DNA of 34,517 nt, taken from Paenibacillus mangrovi. Its GTDB lineage: Bacteria; Bacillota; Bacilli; Paenibacillales; Paenibacillaceae. This document shows, one piece after another, positions 16,284 through 23,818 of this stretch. Made by a program: the position numbers and the translations under genes. Within the stretch, counting starts at the first letter, position 1; every line of letters starts with the position of its first letter. A model generated the notes under the pieces. That model made no database searches. It saw only the letters and a program-made list of their open reading frames with translations, and was not told the origin of the DNA. The stretch covers positions 1-34,517 of the forward strand of contig NZ_JALIRP010000022.1 in NCBI RefSeq assembly GCF_022898935.1, written 5' to 3'.

Positions 16284-16709
16284 TTAATGCTGATCCTCGT
16301 CAATTCCTTTGCGTAGTGCATTCCACGCCAGCGTGGCGCACTTGATGCGCGCAGGAAACTTATTTACTCCGGACAGGGCTTCAATATCTTCATAATCGTC
16401 AAAATGTACGTCTTCCCCCTGCATCAGCGAAGAGAAGCGAGATGCAAGTTCCTGCGCCTCTTCAACCGTTTTGCCTTTGACGGCTTCGGTCATCATTGAG
16501 GCGGAGGACATGCTGATGGAGCAGCCTTCCCCCGTATACTTGGCATCCTGTACGATTCCGTTCTCCACCTTGAGCTGCAGCGAAATTTTGTCGCCGCAGG
16601 TCGGATTATTCAAATCCACCGTAACGGTTCCGTCTTCGAATTTTCCCCGGTTTCGCGGATTTTTATAATGGTCCATAATCACGCGCCGGTACAAGTCATC
16701 AAGTTGCAT
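16284..16709 (-). CDS. sufU: SufU, sulfur acceptor/transfer protein
   Basis: This 141-residue IscU-like protein has the three zinc-ligand cysteines and aspartate of SufU: Cys38 and Asp40 in NPTCGDK, Cys63 in GEGCSIS and Cys124 in IKCATLAW. It also has the insertion between the second and third cysteine (about residues 75-115) that separates SufU from scaffold IscU. SufU is a zinc protein that takes the persulfide from SufS and passes it on. Its ATG overlaps the sufS stop by one base (TAATG). Confidence 0.96.
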   Translation of the reverse strand: MQLDDLYRRVIMDHYKNPRNRGKFEDGTVTVDLNNPTCGDKISLQLKVENGIVQDAKYTGEGCSISMSSASMMTEAVKGKTVEEAQELASRFSSLMQGEDVHFDDYEDIEALSGVNKFPARIKCATLAWNALRKGIDEDQH

Positions 16710-17920
16710 TAGCCAAAATACTCCTTTGTCTGGATTAATGCGCTGATCAGACGGTCCACATCTTCTTTGGTATTATACAGATAAAAGCTTGCACGGGCCG
16801 TAGAACTTGCCTCCAGCCAGCGCATCAGCGGCTGGCAGCAGTGATGTCCCGCGCGGATTGCAACGCCGCTGGCATCCAGAACCGTTGCCACATCATGCGG
16901 ATGAACATCGCCCAGATTAAACGTCACGAGGCCGACTTTCCGCTCACGGGGTCCGTACAGCTTTAGCCCTTCAATTTCGGACAAACGGTTTACTGCATAA
17001 GTAGCCAGTTCATGCTCATGCGCTTCAATGGCATCCATACCGATGCTGTCCAGGAAATCAATGGCTGCCCCGAGTCCTACAGCTCCCGCAATAATCGGAG
17101 TGCCCCCCTCAAACTTCCAAGGGAGCTCCTTCCACGTGGAGTCGTACAGACCGACATCATCGATCATTTCGCCGCCAAATTCCACGGGTTCCATCGATTC
17201 AAGTAGCTCTTTTTTGCCATACAGCACGCCGATACCGGTAGGTCCGCACATTTTATGGCCTGAGAAAGCATAGAAATCGCAATCCAGATCCTGCACGTCA
17301 ATCTTCATATGAGGTGTGCTTTGAGCTCCGTCCGCAACCATGACGGCACCGTGATGGTGTGCGAGCTTCGCAATTTCCTTCACCGGATTCACGACGCCCA
17401 TAACGTTGGAGACATAAGCCATGGATACAATTTTGGTTCTGCCCGAGATCACTTTCTCGACCTCAGGCAAAGTAACTGAACCGTCTTCTTGTAGTTTAAC
17501 ATATTTGAGCACGGCACCGGTGGCTTTTGCCACCTGCTGCCATGGAATGAGATTACTGTGATGCTCCATCGGTGTCAGGACGATTTCATCGCCTTCGCCC
17601 AGAATAGAGCGTGCGTATGACGAAGCAACCATATTCAGGGCTGTCGTCGTTCCGCGGGTAAAAATAATTTCCTTCGTGCTCTTGGCATGAATGAACTTCG
17701 CCACTTTTTCGCGTGCGCCTTCATAAGCATCGGTAGCACGACTGCCGAGCGTATGCACACCCCGGTGCACGTTCGCATTATCATATTCATAATAATGCCG
17801 CATCGCTTCAATCACGGCCAGCGGCTTCTGTGAAGTCGCCGCGCTGTCAAGGTAAACCAGAGGATGGCCGTTAATCTCCTGCTTCAGAATTGGGAACTGC
17901 TCGCGAATGGCGTTGTTCAT
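16709..17920 (-). CDS. sufS: Cysteine desulfurase SufS
   Basis: The 403-residue class V PLP enzyme has the PLP-binding lysine in AFSGHKMCGPTGIG and the catalytic cysteine Cys361 in RAGHHCC, the short-loop arrangement of group II desulfurases that need SufU. It removes sulfur from L-cysteine, giving alanine and an enzyme persulfide. The active-site neighbourhood (MEHHSNLIPWQ, VADGAQSTPH) is intact. The start codon overlaps the sufD stop (ATGA), so translation is coupled. Confidence 0.97.
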   Translation of the reverse strand: MNNAIREQFPILKQEINGHPLVYLDSAATSQKPLAVIEAMRHYYEYDNANVHRGVHTLGSRATDAYEGAREKVAKFIHAKSTKEIIFTRGTTTALNMVASSYARSILGEGDEIVLTPMEHHSNLIPWQQVAKATGAVLKYVKLQEDGSVTLPEVEKVISGRTKIVSMAYVSNVMGVVNPVKEIAKLAHHHGAVMVADGAQSTPHMKIDVQDLDCDFYAFSGHKMCGPTGIGVLYGKKELLESMEPVEFGGEMIDDVGLYDSTWKELPWKFEGGTPIIAGAVGLGAAIDFLDSIGMDAIEAHEHELATYAVNRLSEIEGLKLYGPRERKVGLVTFNLGDVHPHDVATVLDASGVAIRAGHHCCQPLMRWLEASSTARASFYLYNTKEDVDRLISALIQTKEYFG

Positions 17921-19221
17921 TGTCCCAACTTCCCTTCGATAACAGCTTGAAGCTGCTTCTGGAGGCTCTCCAGCGGGATTTGGGAAACGACCGGTGCCAG
18001 GAAGCCATAGATGATGAGGGATTCAGCTACTTCGCGCGAAATGCCACGGGACATCAGGTAATAAATTTGCTCCTGATTGACTTGACCGACGGATGCCGCG
18101 TGGCCTGCTTTAACATCATCCTCATCGATCAGCAGGATTGGGTTCGCATCCCCGCGGGCTTTAGGGCTCAGCATGAGCACTTTTTCCGTTTGCTGTCCAT
18201 CAGACTTCGTTGCGCCTTTTTCGATCTTCGTGATGCCGTTGATGATCGCCGTAGCTTCCTCACGCATGACAGCGCGGGTGATCATTTGGGACTCGGAAGA
18301 TTTGCCGAAGTGATTGGCACGCGTCGTATAGTTCAGCTTTTGGGATCCGGAGCCGACAGCGATAATTTTCGAATCGGAAGTCGAACCGTTTCCTTTCAGG
18401 ATTGAATACGTATCGCTCATGGTGTCGCCGCTGTTCATTTCGCCGACGATCCATTCCATGGATGCATCATTGTCAATGATCGCGCGGCGGTAGCTCAGAT
18501 CCGTTACGTTCGTTCCCATCTGGTGAATCGTTGCATAGCGGACTTTAGCACCGGACTTAGCGAAAATTTCAACCGCTCCATTGTGGGTAACGGCCTTCGT
18601 GCTGTCGCCGGATACGTAGTTATCTACATAGGTAACCGAACTGTTGGTGTCAGCAATAATCAGAATGTGAGGCGCAAAGGTCGCTTCCTCATCATCTGTC
18701 AAAAACACAGCCTGCAGCGGTACGGATACTTCAACATTCTTCGGAACATAGAGGAAGATGCCTCCGTTCCAAAGTGCTGCATGAAGCGCGCTAACTGAAT
18801 GCTCATCCGCTTGAACCGCCGTATGCAAATGAGCTTTTACAAGCTCCTCGTGTTCTTTAACAGCCGTTTGCAGATCGGTAAAGATCACACCTTTTTCAGC
18901 AAGCTCAGGCGCCAGTTTGGTGTATACCACACCAGAGTTGCGCTGGATCATCAGGCTTCCGGATTCCTGATCCTTAACCAGCTCTTGAATAGAAGCGGGA
19001 ACCTCCGCCAAGGATGCTAGCTGCGCGCTCTCTTTGGAGCTGCCGTAGTTTTGGATATCCCAGCGTTCAATTCTCATTTTCTCAAGCTTAGGCAGTTCGA
19101 GACTTGCCGCAAGCTCCAATGCTTTGAGTCGATTTTCCGTAAGCCAGGTTGGTTCTTGTCTTTGTTCGGACAATTGACGCAAGCCTTCAGCGTTAACCGG
19201 AAGAATGGTTTGTGTTGTCAT
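17917..19221 (-). CDS. sufD: Fe-S cluster assembly protein SufD
   Basis: The 434-residue paralogue of SufB, with the shared beta-helix core (GGIFLYVPKNVEVSVPLQAVF, NGAVEIFAKSGAKVRYATIHQ) and the conserved C-terminal KAGHAASVGQVNQEQIYYLMSRG. The histidine in that segment is a cluster-assembly residue in SufD. It forms SufBC2D with SufB and SufC. The ATG has AAGGAGG 8 nt upstream, 23 nt after the sufC stop. Confidence 0.96.
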   Translation of the reverse strand: MTTQTILPVNAEGLRQLSEQRQEPTWLTENRLKALELAASLELPKLEKMRIERWDIQNYGSSKESAQLASLAEVPASIQELVKDQESGSLMIQRNSGVVYTKLAPELAEKGVIFTDLQTAVKEHEELVKAHLHTAVQADEHSVSALHAALWNGGIFLYVPKNVEVSVPLQAVFLTDDEEATFAPHILIIADTNSSVTYVDNYVSGDSTKAVTHNGAVEIFAKSGAKVRYATIHQMGTNVTDLSYRRAIIDNDASMEWIVGEMNSGDTMSDTYSILKGNGSTSDSKIIAVGSGSQKLNYTTRANHFGKSSESQMITRAVMREEATAIINGITKIEKGATKSDGQQTEKVLMLSPKARGDANPILLIDEDDVKAGHAASVGQVNQEQIYYLMSRGISREVAESLIIYGFLAPVVSQIPLESLQKQLQAVIEGKLGQ

Positions 19222-19244
19222 TTGCGTTTCCTCCTTCCGTTTTT

Positions 19245-20027
19245 TTACGCTTCTTGACCTACAGTCTCGTCTTCGATTCCAAGCTCTTCTTTAACCCAGT
19301 CATAGCCTTCAGCTTCCAGACGTTCTGCAAGCTCAGGTCCGCCGGACTTAACAATGCGTCCTTGCATCATAACGTGAACGAAGTCAGGTTTAACATAGTT
19401 AAGCAGGCGCTGGTAGTGGGTAATGATAAGGAAACCACGGTCTTCGCTGCGCATCGCGTTCACGCCGCTAGCAACGATTTTCAGTGCATCAATATCCAGA
19501 CCGGAGTCGATTTCATCCAATACTACGATGCTTGGTTCGATCATCATCATTTGCAGGATTTCATTCCGTTTTTTCTCACCGCCGGAGAAGCCTTCGTTCA
19601 GGTAGCGGTGTGCAAATTCCGGATTCATGTCAAGTTCTTTCATTTTTGCTTCCAATTGACGAATAAAACGGATCAAGGAGATTTCTTGACCTTCTTCGCG
19701 GCGGGCGTTGATGGCACTGCGCAAAAAGTCGGAGTTTGTCACACCTGTGATCTCGCTTGGGTACTGCATAGCCAGGAACAGGCCTGCGCGTGCGCGCTCG
19801 TCAACAGCCATGTCCAATACGTCTTCCCCGTTCAGCGTTACGCTGCCGTCCGTTACTTCATATTTAGGATGACCCATAAGCGCAGAGGCGAGGGTACTTT
19901 TACCAGTACCGTTAGGTCCCATGATGGCGTGAATTTCTCCGCCTTTCATCTCCAGGTTAATTCCTTTGAGAATTTCTTTGCCTTCAATTTCCGCTTTAAG
20001 TCCCTCGATGGTAAAGTGAGTAGCCAT
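19245..20027 (-). CDS. sufC: SufC ATPase
   Basis: The 260-residue ABC-type ATPase has Walker A GPNGTGKST, signature FSGGEKKRNEI and Walker B VVLDEIDSGLD, all in the SufC form. It is cytosolic and drives conformational change in SufBC2D; it is not a transporter subunit. It is the first gene of the suf operon, with GGAGGG 9 nt before the ATG. The promoter lies about 135-160 nt upstream. Confidence 0.97.
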   Translation of the reverse strand: MATHFTIEGLKAEIEGKEILKGINLEMKGGEIHAIMGPNGTGKSTLASALMGHPKYEVTDGSVTLNGEDVLDMAVDERARAGLFLAMQYPSEITGVTNSDFLRSAINARREEGQEISLIRFIRQLEAKMKELDMNPEFAHRYLNEGFSGGEKKRNEILQMMMIEPSIVVLDEIDSGLDIDALKIVASGVNAMRSEDRGFLIITHYQRLLNYVKPDFVHVMMQGRIVKSGGPELAERLEAEGYDWVKEELGIEDETVGQEA

Positions 20028-20137
20028 TGCGTTAATCCCTCCATTTATTGTTTTACCGAAATCAGAAAGCCTATTTAAACAGGGATGACCTCCCCGATTT
20101 CAAGCAATCATAATTATCAACTTAAAATAAATCTAAA

Positions 20138-20157
20138 TTGATTCTCATTGATTATCA
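20138..20157 (-). promoter_or_regulatory. Possible Fur-like operator upstream of sufC
   Basis: On the minus strand TGATAATCAATGAGAATCAA lies immediately downstream of the -10. It contains two good Fur-type half-sites (TGATAAT and TGAGAAT) in direct orientation; the palindromic partner halves are weak. Iron control of suf is plausible but the match is only partial. Confidence 0.3.
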
Positions 20158-20160
20158 CTA

Positions 20161-20189
20161 ATTTTATAATAAAGTCAGACTCTTATCAA
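20161..20189 (-). promoter_or_regulatory. sufCDSUB promoter
   Basis: On the minus strand TTGATA (20189-20184), a 17-nt spacer and TAAAAT (20166-20161) give a sigma-A promoter, followed by a long AT-rich leader to the sufC start at 20027. Confidence 0.65.
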
Positions 20190-20223
20190 CCGCTCCGGCT
20201 TGCAAGAAATGAAATAATTGCAG

Positions 20224-20317
20224 AAAGCAGGCGCAGCTATCAAAAACCAAGCCTGCTTCTATATTTCTTGCCTCTATCTTCCATGAACAAACACCCGCAA
20301 AAAAGGCGCTCCCGCCT
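20224..20317 (-). terminator. Terminator structures after dps
   Basis: On the minus strand AGGCG-GGAG-CGCCT (20317-20304) is followed by six T, a short stem suited to ending the dps transcript. A second inverted repeat, AAGCAGGC/GCCTGCTT, follows at about 20226-20257 without a clean T-run. Confidence 0.5.
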
Positions 20318-20379
20318 CAAAGACAGTCGCACCTTTCATGGTGTTCATTTTCAGATGTCAGGTAAGTAAGTACGCCTTC

Positions 20380-20841
20380 TTATCCCAAATAAGAGCGCAG
20401 CATCCACATATGTTTTTCAAGATCGTTTTTGATTGTGATGAATAAATCGGCTGTCGGATGATCTCCGGCTTCTTCCGCCAGATGAACGCCTTCATGCAAT
20501 TCCTCCGATACGCTAGCAAAATCCTCGATCAGTGTTTGCACCATTTTGCGGGCATCTTCCTTGCCGGAAGCCTCCTGAATGGTAGCGAGTTCCAGATATT
20601 CCTTCATCGTAGCGGCAGGGCTGCCTTTAATGGTAAGTAGACGTTCAGCCACTTCATCCATTTTCAAATTAATGTCATCGTACAGCTCTTCGAATTTCGC
20701 ATGCAGTGTGAAAAAGTGCTCCCCTTTTACATACCAATGGTAATTATGAAGTTTGACATACAATATATTCAGGTTTGCAACCTGCTGGTTCAGTATTTGT
20801 TCGAGTGTCATCGTTTTGGATTTCGAAGTTGTTTTGGCCAT
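20380..20841 (-). CDS. dps: Dps-family ferritin-like DNA-binding protein
   Basis: The 153-residue protein has the Dps ferroxidase signature at the subunit interface: LYVKLHNYHWYVKGEHFFTLHAKFEE followed by YDD and ...VAERLL. It ends in DLEKHMWMLRSYLG. Dps dodecamers oxidise and store iron with hydrogen peroxide and protect DNA. The N-terminus has several lysines (AKTTSKSK), which in relatives helps DNA binding. GGAAGG lies 9 nt before the ATG. It stands alone between its own terminator and yunC; a PerR or stress promoter is expected from the family but I cannot point to a clear box. Confidence 0.93.
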   Translation of the reverse strand: MAKTTSKSKTMTLEQILNQQVANLNILYVKLHNYHWYVKGEHFFTLHAKFEELYDDINLKMDEVAERLLTIKGSPAATMKEYLELATIQEASGKEDARKMVQTLIEDFASVSEELHEGVHLAEEAGDHPTADLFITIKNDLEKHMWMLRSYLG

Positions 20842-20986
20842 TGTTTAATCCCTTCCTTTTCTATAAGTTAAAAACCAGAATCCGTGCCTATCCAAACGAC
20901 AGTGATATACGTATCTTTATCTTTATCCACCAAGCTTCACCTTATTCGATAACCTGTAGTAAATGAGAGCCTTTAAATCCTCGCCC

Positions 20987-21021
20987 CGAAAAAACAGAAA
21001 ACCAGCCTTCAGGCTGGTTTT
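20987..21021 (-). terminator. Terminator after yunC remnant
   Basis: AAAACCAGCC (20998-21007) and GGCTGGTTTT (21012-21021) form a perfect 10-bp stem with a 4-nt loop, followed on the minus strand by CTGTTTTTTC. It lies 17 nt past the yunC stop. Confidence 0.9.
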
Positions 21022-21037
21022 GGAGTTTTGTTCATAC

Positions 21038-21244
21038 CTACAGCATTTTAAGAAGCGCTTCATAACCGGGCATACCCGGAGTAATTCCAAGAGCGGCTGC
21101 TTCCAAAGTCACGGATTCGAGCGGCGCTTCCAGCAATTCCTTCAGTGTCTTTACGCCTACTGCCCGGCCTGCAACTATTTTGCGGTCGCCCAGGCGTTCA
21201 TTCAAAAGTCCTACATCAAGTGCCCCGCACATAATATAAATCTT
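21038..21244 (-). pseudogene. yunC: YunC (DUF1805), 3' part only
   Basis: The frame from IMCGALDVGLLNERLGDRKI to the C-terminal LLKML is the last two-thirds of a YunC/DUF1805 protein, normally about 100 residues. In intact members the segment before IMCGALDV is a 30-35 residue N-terminal part with a KLPKT-like strand. Here those codons are replaced by YYKIY followed by AT-rich sequence leading to an integrase stop 60 nt away. This looks like integration inside the gene. An ATG at 21232 could still start a 64-residue product, but no good RBS precedes it. The missing 5' half is not elsewhere in the window. Confidence 0.75.
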
Positions 21245-21303
21245 ATAATAGCCTGATAAATCAAGGTTTATTTGCCCTCTTCTCCATAAAAATCACACAG
21301 CGG
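21220..21303. other. Probable attachment-site junction in yunC
   Basis: Homology to yunC ends near 21235-21244 and the recombinase stop is at 21304. This spacing is typical of att-int ends of integrated elements. The exact core cannot be defined without the other end. Confidence 0.5.
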
Positions 21304-22419
21304 TCACACAAGTATGATTTCCTCTAAGGTGTTTGTGACTTCTTGTTGCATACTCGGTAAGACATGACTATAAGTGTCCAAAGTTACTCCTACCTTCGTA
21401 TGTCCTAATCTCTCGGAGATCACTTTTACATTTATTCCTTTGGAAAGGAGTAAAGTTGCATGTGTATGTCTTAAATCATGGAACCTAATATGAGGCAATC
21501 CACATCTTTCAATGTCTTTTGCGTATGCCTTTGTTAAATTCCCAGGGAATACAGTCTTACCATTTGCAAAATTAAATATTACGATATCCATATCAACCCA
21601 ACCAGATCCAAGTTTAGACTTTAGAGTTTCATAACGCTTCCGCTGTTCCTTTAAAATGTCGATTAATTGATTAGGAATAGATATCTTTCTGACACCAGCA
21701 TAAGTTTTTGCACCTTGTTTTATCTTGGTTCCGTAATGAGTTAAGGTTTGGTTTATATAAATAATTTTATTGGTAAAATCAATGTCTTTCCAACGCAAAC
21801 CTAATATCTCACCTTGTCTCATACCAGCTAGCAATGCAAGCGCATAAACACAGTGATATCTTCTGTTTTGTGTGAATTCCAAGAACGTATTCACTTGGTC
21901 AAGTGTCCATATCTGTAAGTTCGATTTTTCCTTTTTTGGTAATGTAACTTTTCTCATGTAGTTTATCTTCAATAAACCATACTCAATTGCTTTATCAATA
22001 GCGCATTTCAATAGTGTGCAAACACGATCAATCGTATTTCTTGCGTAACCCTTATTGTGCATATTAGTTACAAATCGCTGACATATATTTAAGTCAAGCC
22101 TCTGTAACTTAACATTTCCAATTGAGTCTTTGATGTGGTTTTTATAATATAACTTGTTATTATAGAAAGTGGTTTCGCTGCACTCCATCTTCCGTATATT
22201 GTCAAGCCAATATTGGATGAAATCACCGAGTGTTGTATGATCAGTTCCTACGTATTCTTGATTCTGAACATCTAAGTGAAGCTGTGCCATTGCCTCATCA
22301 GCTTCTCTTTTTGAGTTAAACCCCCTTCTCCTCACTTGTTTTCTTAATCCATTTTGATCATAGTAGTCAAATACAAATTCCCACTTTTTAGTACCTTTAT
22401 TTTTCTTAACTGAAGCCAT
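21304..22419 (-). CDS. int: Tyrosine recombinase/phage-type integrase
   Basis: The 371-residue integrase has an AP2-like arm-binding N-terminus (WEFVFDYYDQNGLRKQVRRRGF), a SAM-like core-binding domain (about 60-160) and a complete catalytic domain: Arg201 (GMRQGEI), Lys245, His314 and Arg317 in HDLRHTHA, His340 in LGHTKV and nucleophile Tyr350 in DTYSHV. ATG 22419 is chosen because GGGAG is 9 nt upstream; the in-frame start at 22464 has no RBS. It lies next to the split yunC, as expected for an element that inserts there. The base composition is visibly AT-richer than the suf and yfk genes. Confidence 0.95.
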   Translation of the reverse strand: MASVKKNKGTKKWEFVFDYYDQNGLRKQVRRRGFNSKREADEAMAQLHLDVQNQEYVGTDHTTLGDFIQYWLDNIRKMECSETTFYNNKLYYKNHIKDSIGNVKLQRLDLNICQRFVTNMHNKGYARNTIDRVCTLLKCAIDKAIEYGLLKINYMRKVTLPKKEKSNLQIWTLDQVNTFLEFTQNRRYHCVYALALLAGMRQGEILGLRWKDIDFTNKIIYINQTLTHYGTKIKQGAKTYAGVRKISIPNQLIDILKEQRKRYETLKSKLGSGWVDMDIVIFNFANGKTVFPGNLTKAYAKDIERCGLPHIRFHDLRHTHATLLLSKGINVKVISERLGHTKVGVTLDTYSHVLPSMQQEVTNTLEEIILV

Positions 22420-22519
22420 TTTTACACGCTCCCTATTCTTACTGACCAATAAGAATGGAGCCAAGTATGTGATTATTTTAATTTCATCACAAATACCGAC
22501 TCCAGTTATTGATGGTTCT

Positions 22520-22711
22520 TCAGATTGTTTTTGATGTTTTAATCCAATATTCCAGCACTGCTCTTGAAACGTATTTTCTCTTGCCTATCTGTACTGGATT
22601 CAATTTATTCATGATTTCTGTAGCTGCATTACGCCCCATATTCAATCTCTTCATAATATCCTTAGTACACAATAACTCTTTTTCTTTATTTGCTGTGTCA
22701 GTGTTACTCAT
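22520..22711 (-). CDS. Excisionase-like small HTH protein
   Basis: The 63-residue protein has a MerR/excisionase-type winged helix: LCTKDIMKRLNMGRNAATEIMNKL, then a VQIGKRKYVSRAVLEYWI wing and recognition segment. It has GAGGTG 5 nt before the ATG and lies just upstream of the integrase on the same strand, so it is a likely excisionase or directionality factor. Confidence 0.75.
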   Translation of the reverse strand: MSNTDTANKEKELLCTKDIMKRLNMGRNAATEIMNKLNPVQIGKRKYVSRAVLEYWIKTSKTI

Positions 22712-22830
22712 TCAATCACCTCATGTAACTCCTATGTATGTATAATTTGTCTCATTCGATATTTTTAATTTGATTTAAACCATTATTGACCTAATTAAGC
22801 TTATATGTATTCTTTTCTCTAATTAACCTC

Positions 22831-22908
22831 CTACTCATCTTCCATCTCTTCAAAGTATTCAAATAAATCCATATCTTCCGACCATTCATTAACTGTATTA
22901 ACGCTCAT
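22831..22908 (-). CDS. Very small acidic ORF, 25 residues, doubtful
   Basis: An ATG frame encodes MSVNTVNEWSEDMDLFEYFE and ends shortly after. The same frame is open upstream (HITGLDGRT) without a start codon, and no RBS precedes the ATG. It is more likely the C-terminus of a lost gene than a functional one. Confidence 0.25.
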   Translation of the reverse strand: MSVNTVNEWSEDMDLFEYFEEMEDE

Positions 22909-23135
22909 TGTACGCCCGTCTAAGCCTGTTATATGTATCTGCTTCCTTTATACTCCCTTACTGTAAAACTCGCTCAGAAGGGTTTTTGTAATGTCAAAAG
23001 AAGTCCAAGGGTTATCCAGCCTGGGCAGAAGCCATTCGCTTTTTGCTGGAACTGATCGATAAACAAGCAATACGACTGACTTAAGTAGGACCCCCGCACA
23101 ACATGGATAGAACGACGTATAAACTTTTAGCTACG

Positions 23136-23171
23136 CACCCATGGCCGGGGAGGGGGCCCCGGCCGTGGGTG
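23136..23171. other. GC-rich 15-bp inverted repeat
   Basis: The arms at 23136-23150 and 23157-23171 are complementary at 14 of 15 positions around a 6-nt AGGGGG loop, with core TGGCCGGGG/CCCCGGCC. On the plus strand GCGATTTTT follows. It stands out sharply in an AT-rich region. It could be a plus-strand terminator or a recombination or packaging structure. Confidence 0.6.
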
Positions 23172-23195
23172 GCGATTTTTACAGCGTTGTTATTG

Positions 23196-23472
23196 TCACT
23201 CCGTTGTATCATCAAACTCAACACCTGATATATAATCAACACCTTTTTGCGCTTGCCCTGCTGATAATCCGGTCAGTTACCATATCGTAAATTTTAATAC
23301 TCATATTTACCCTCTCCCTTATGTGATATAATGGAGGAGCGAAAGCTATCCAATAATTTTCGCTCCGGTCCACTTGCTCCCTTAAAGCTAGTGAAATGAT
23401 CACCGCGCAGATTTCCGGCACTGGGTTAGTAGGATCGAGCTCACAGCGGACAATGGGTTGTACTTGTGCCAT
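23196..23472 (-). pseudogene. Small phage-like ORFs with a frameshift, unknown
   Basis: From ATG 23472 (GGAG 6 nt upstream) a frame encodes a 78-residue product beginning AQVQPIVRCELDPTNPVPEI. Inside it an RBS-preceded ATG at 23304 starts SIKIYDMVTD. Just afterwards the sensible reading moves by one base into GLSAGQAQKGVDYISGVEF, which ends DDTTE at a TGA (23196-23198). A single extra C near 23272-23275 would explain this. The likely original was two short overlapping genes, the second about 35 residues. I do not recognise a family; position suggests remnants of a phage late region. Confidence 0.4.
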
Positions 23473-23534
23473 TATGGTCTCCTTTCTCAAATCAAAAAGG
23501 CCTCAATCTGCGAGACCTTATCGATTTGGGTATG

Positions 23535-23621
23535 CTATTTTTCGGAAGTTCCGAGCGCTTCGTTAATCATCCTTAGTTTCTCGGTTTTGTAAATAATTTG
23601 TTGATTTATGCTATCAATCAT
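23535..23621 (-). CDS. 28-residue ORF, unknown
   Basis: An ATG frame encodes MIDSINQQIIYKTEKLRMIN plus eight residues, ending GTSEK. A weak GAGGG precedes it. Its polar, helical character resembles short phage accessory proteins, but no family is recognised. It lies between the decayed stalk-domain gene and the small ORFs at 23196-23472, all on the minus strand. Confidence 0.35.
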   Translation of the reverse strand: MIDSINQQIIYKTEKLRMINEALGTSEK

Positions 23622-23655
23622 TATTGTTACCCTCAGGACTAGTGACTGAAGCTCC

Positions 23656-23818
23656 TTAAGTAGTAATGTTAATCACCTTCTTTTGATTATCGACACTTAG
23701 GTCGCCACCAATAGCTTCGCTTATGGCCCTAACCGGCGCATTTGCGTTCCCGTAACCGGGTTTAATTTGCCGCTCGCCGTTACAGAAAGCTTCAAAACAA
23801 CGTCTCCACTTTCTACAG
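23656..23818 (-). pseudogene. Stalk-domain (copper amine oxidase N-like) C-terminal remnant, possibly from a phage lysin
   Basis: The minus-strand frame ends with GYGNANAPVRAISEAIGGDL followed by SVDNQKKVINI, a typical unit of the 'copper amine oxidase-like' stalk domain (APVRAxxEALG...W/D...KVI.I). In Paenibacillus this often sits at the C-terminus of cell-wall amidases and phage lysins. The codons just upstream make sense only one frame over (VESGDVVLKLSV), so there is a frameshift near 23783. No catalytic domain remains: the fragment abuts the cntE stop directly. Confidence 0.55.

Larger units (their letters stand above)
22712..23195. other. Non-coding or decayed stretch of the integrated element
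   Basis: There is no long frame here. It holds a 25-residue minus-strand frame (22831-22908, very acidic, ending EEMEDE) that lacks an RBS and is open further upstream, so it is probably the tail of a decayed gene. A plus-strand fragment at about 22985-23083 reads KGYPAWAEAIRFLLELIDK after a stop. The GC-rich hairpin at 23136-23171 is listed separately. None of the fragments matches a family I know. Confidence 0.5.

Noticed and set aside
19212..20078. Plus-strand frame of 288 residues opposite sufC
   Set aside because: It is a shadow of sufC, with no domain and no ribosome site.
21223..23100. 9-bp direct repeat CCCCGCACA at 21223-21231 and 23092-23100 as attachment sites of a small 1.9-kb element
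   Set aside because: The sequence to the right of the second copy does not encode the missing N-terminus of YunC, and nine bases can match by chance.
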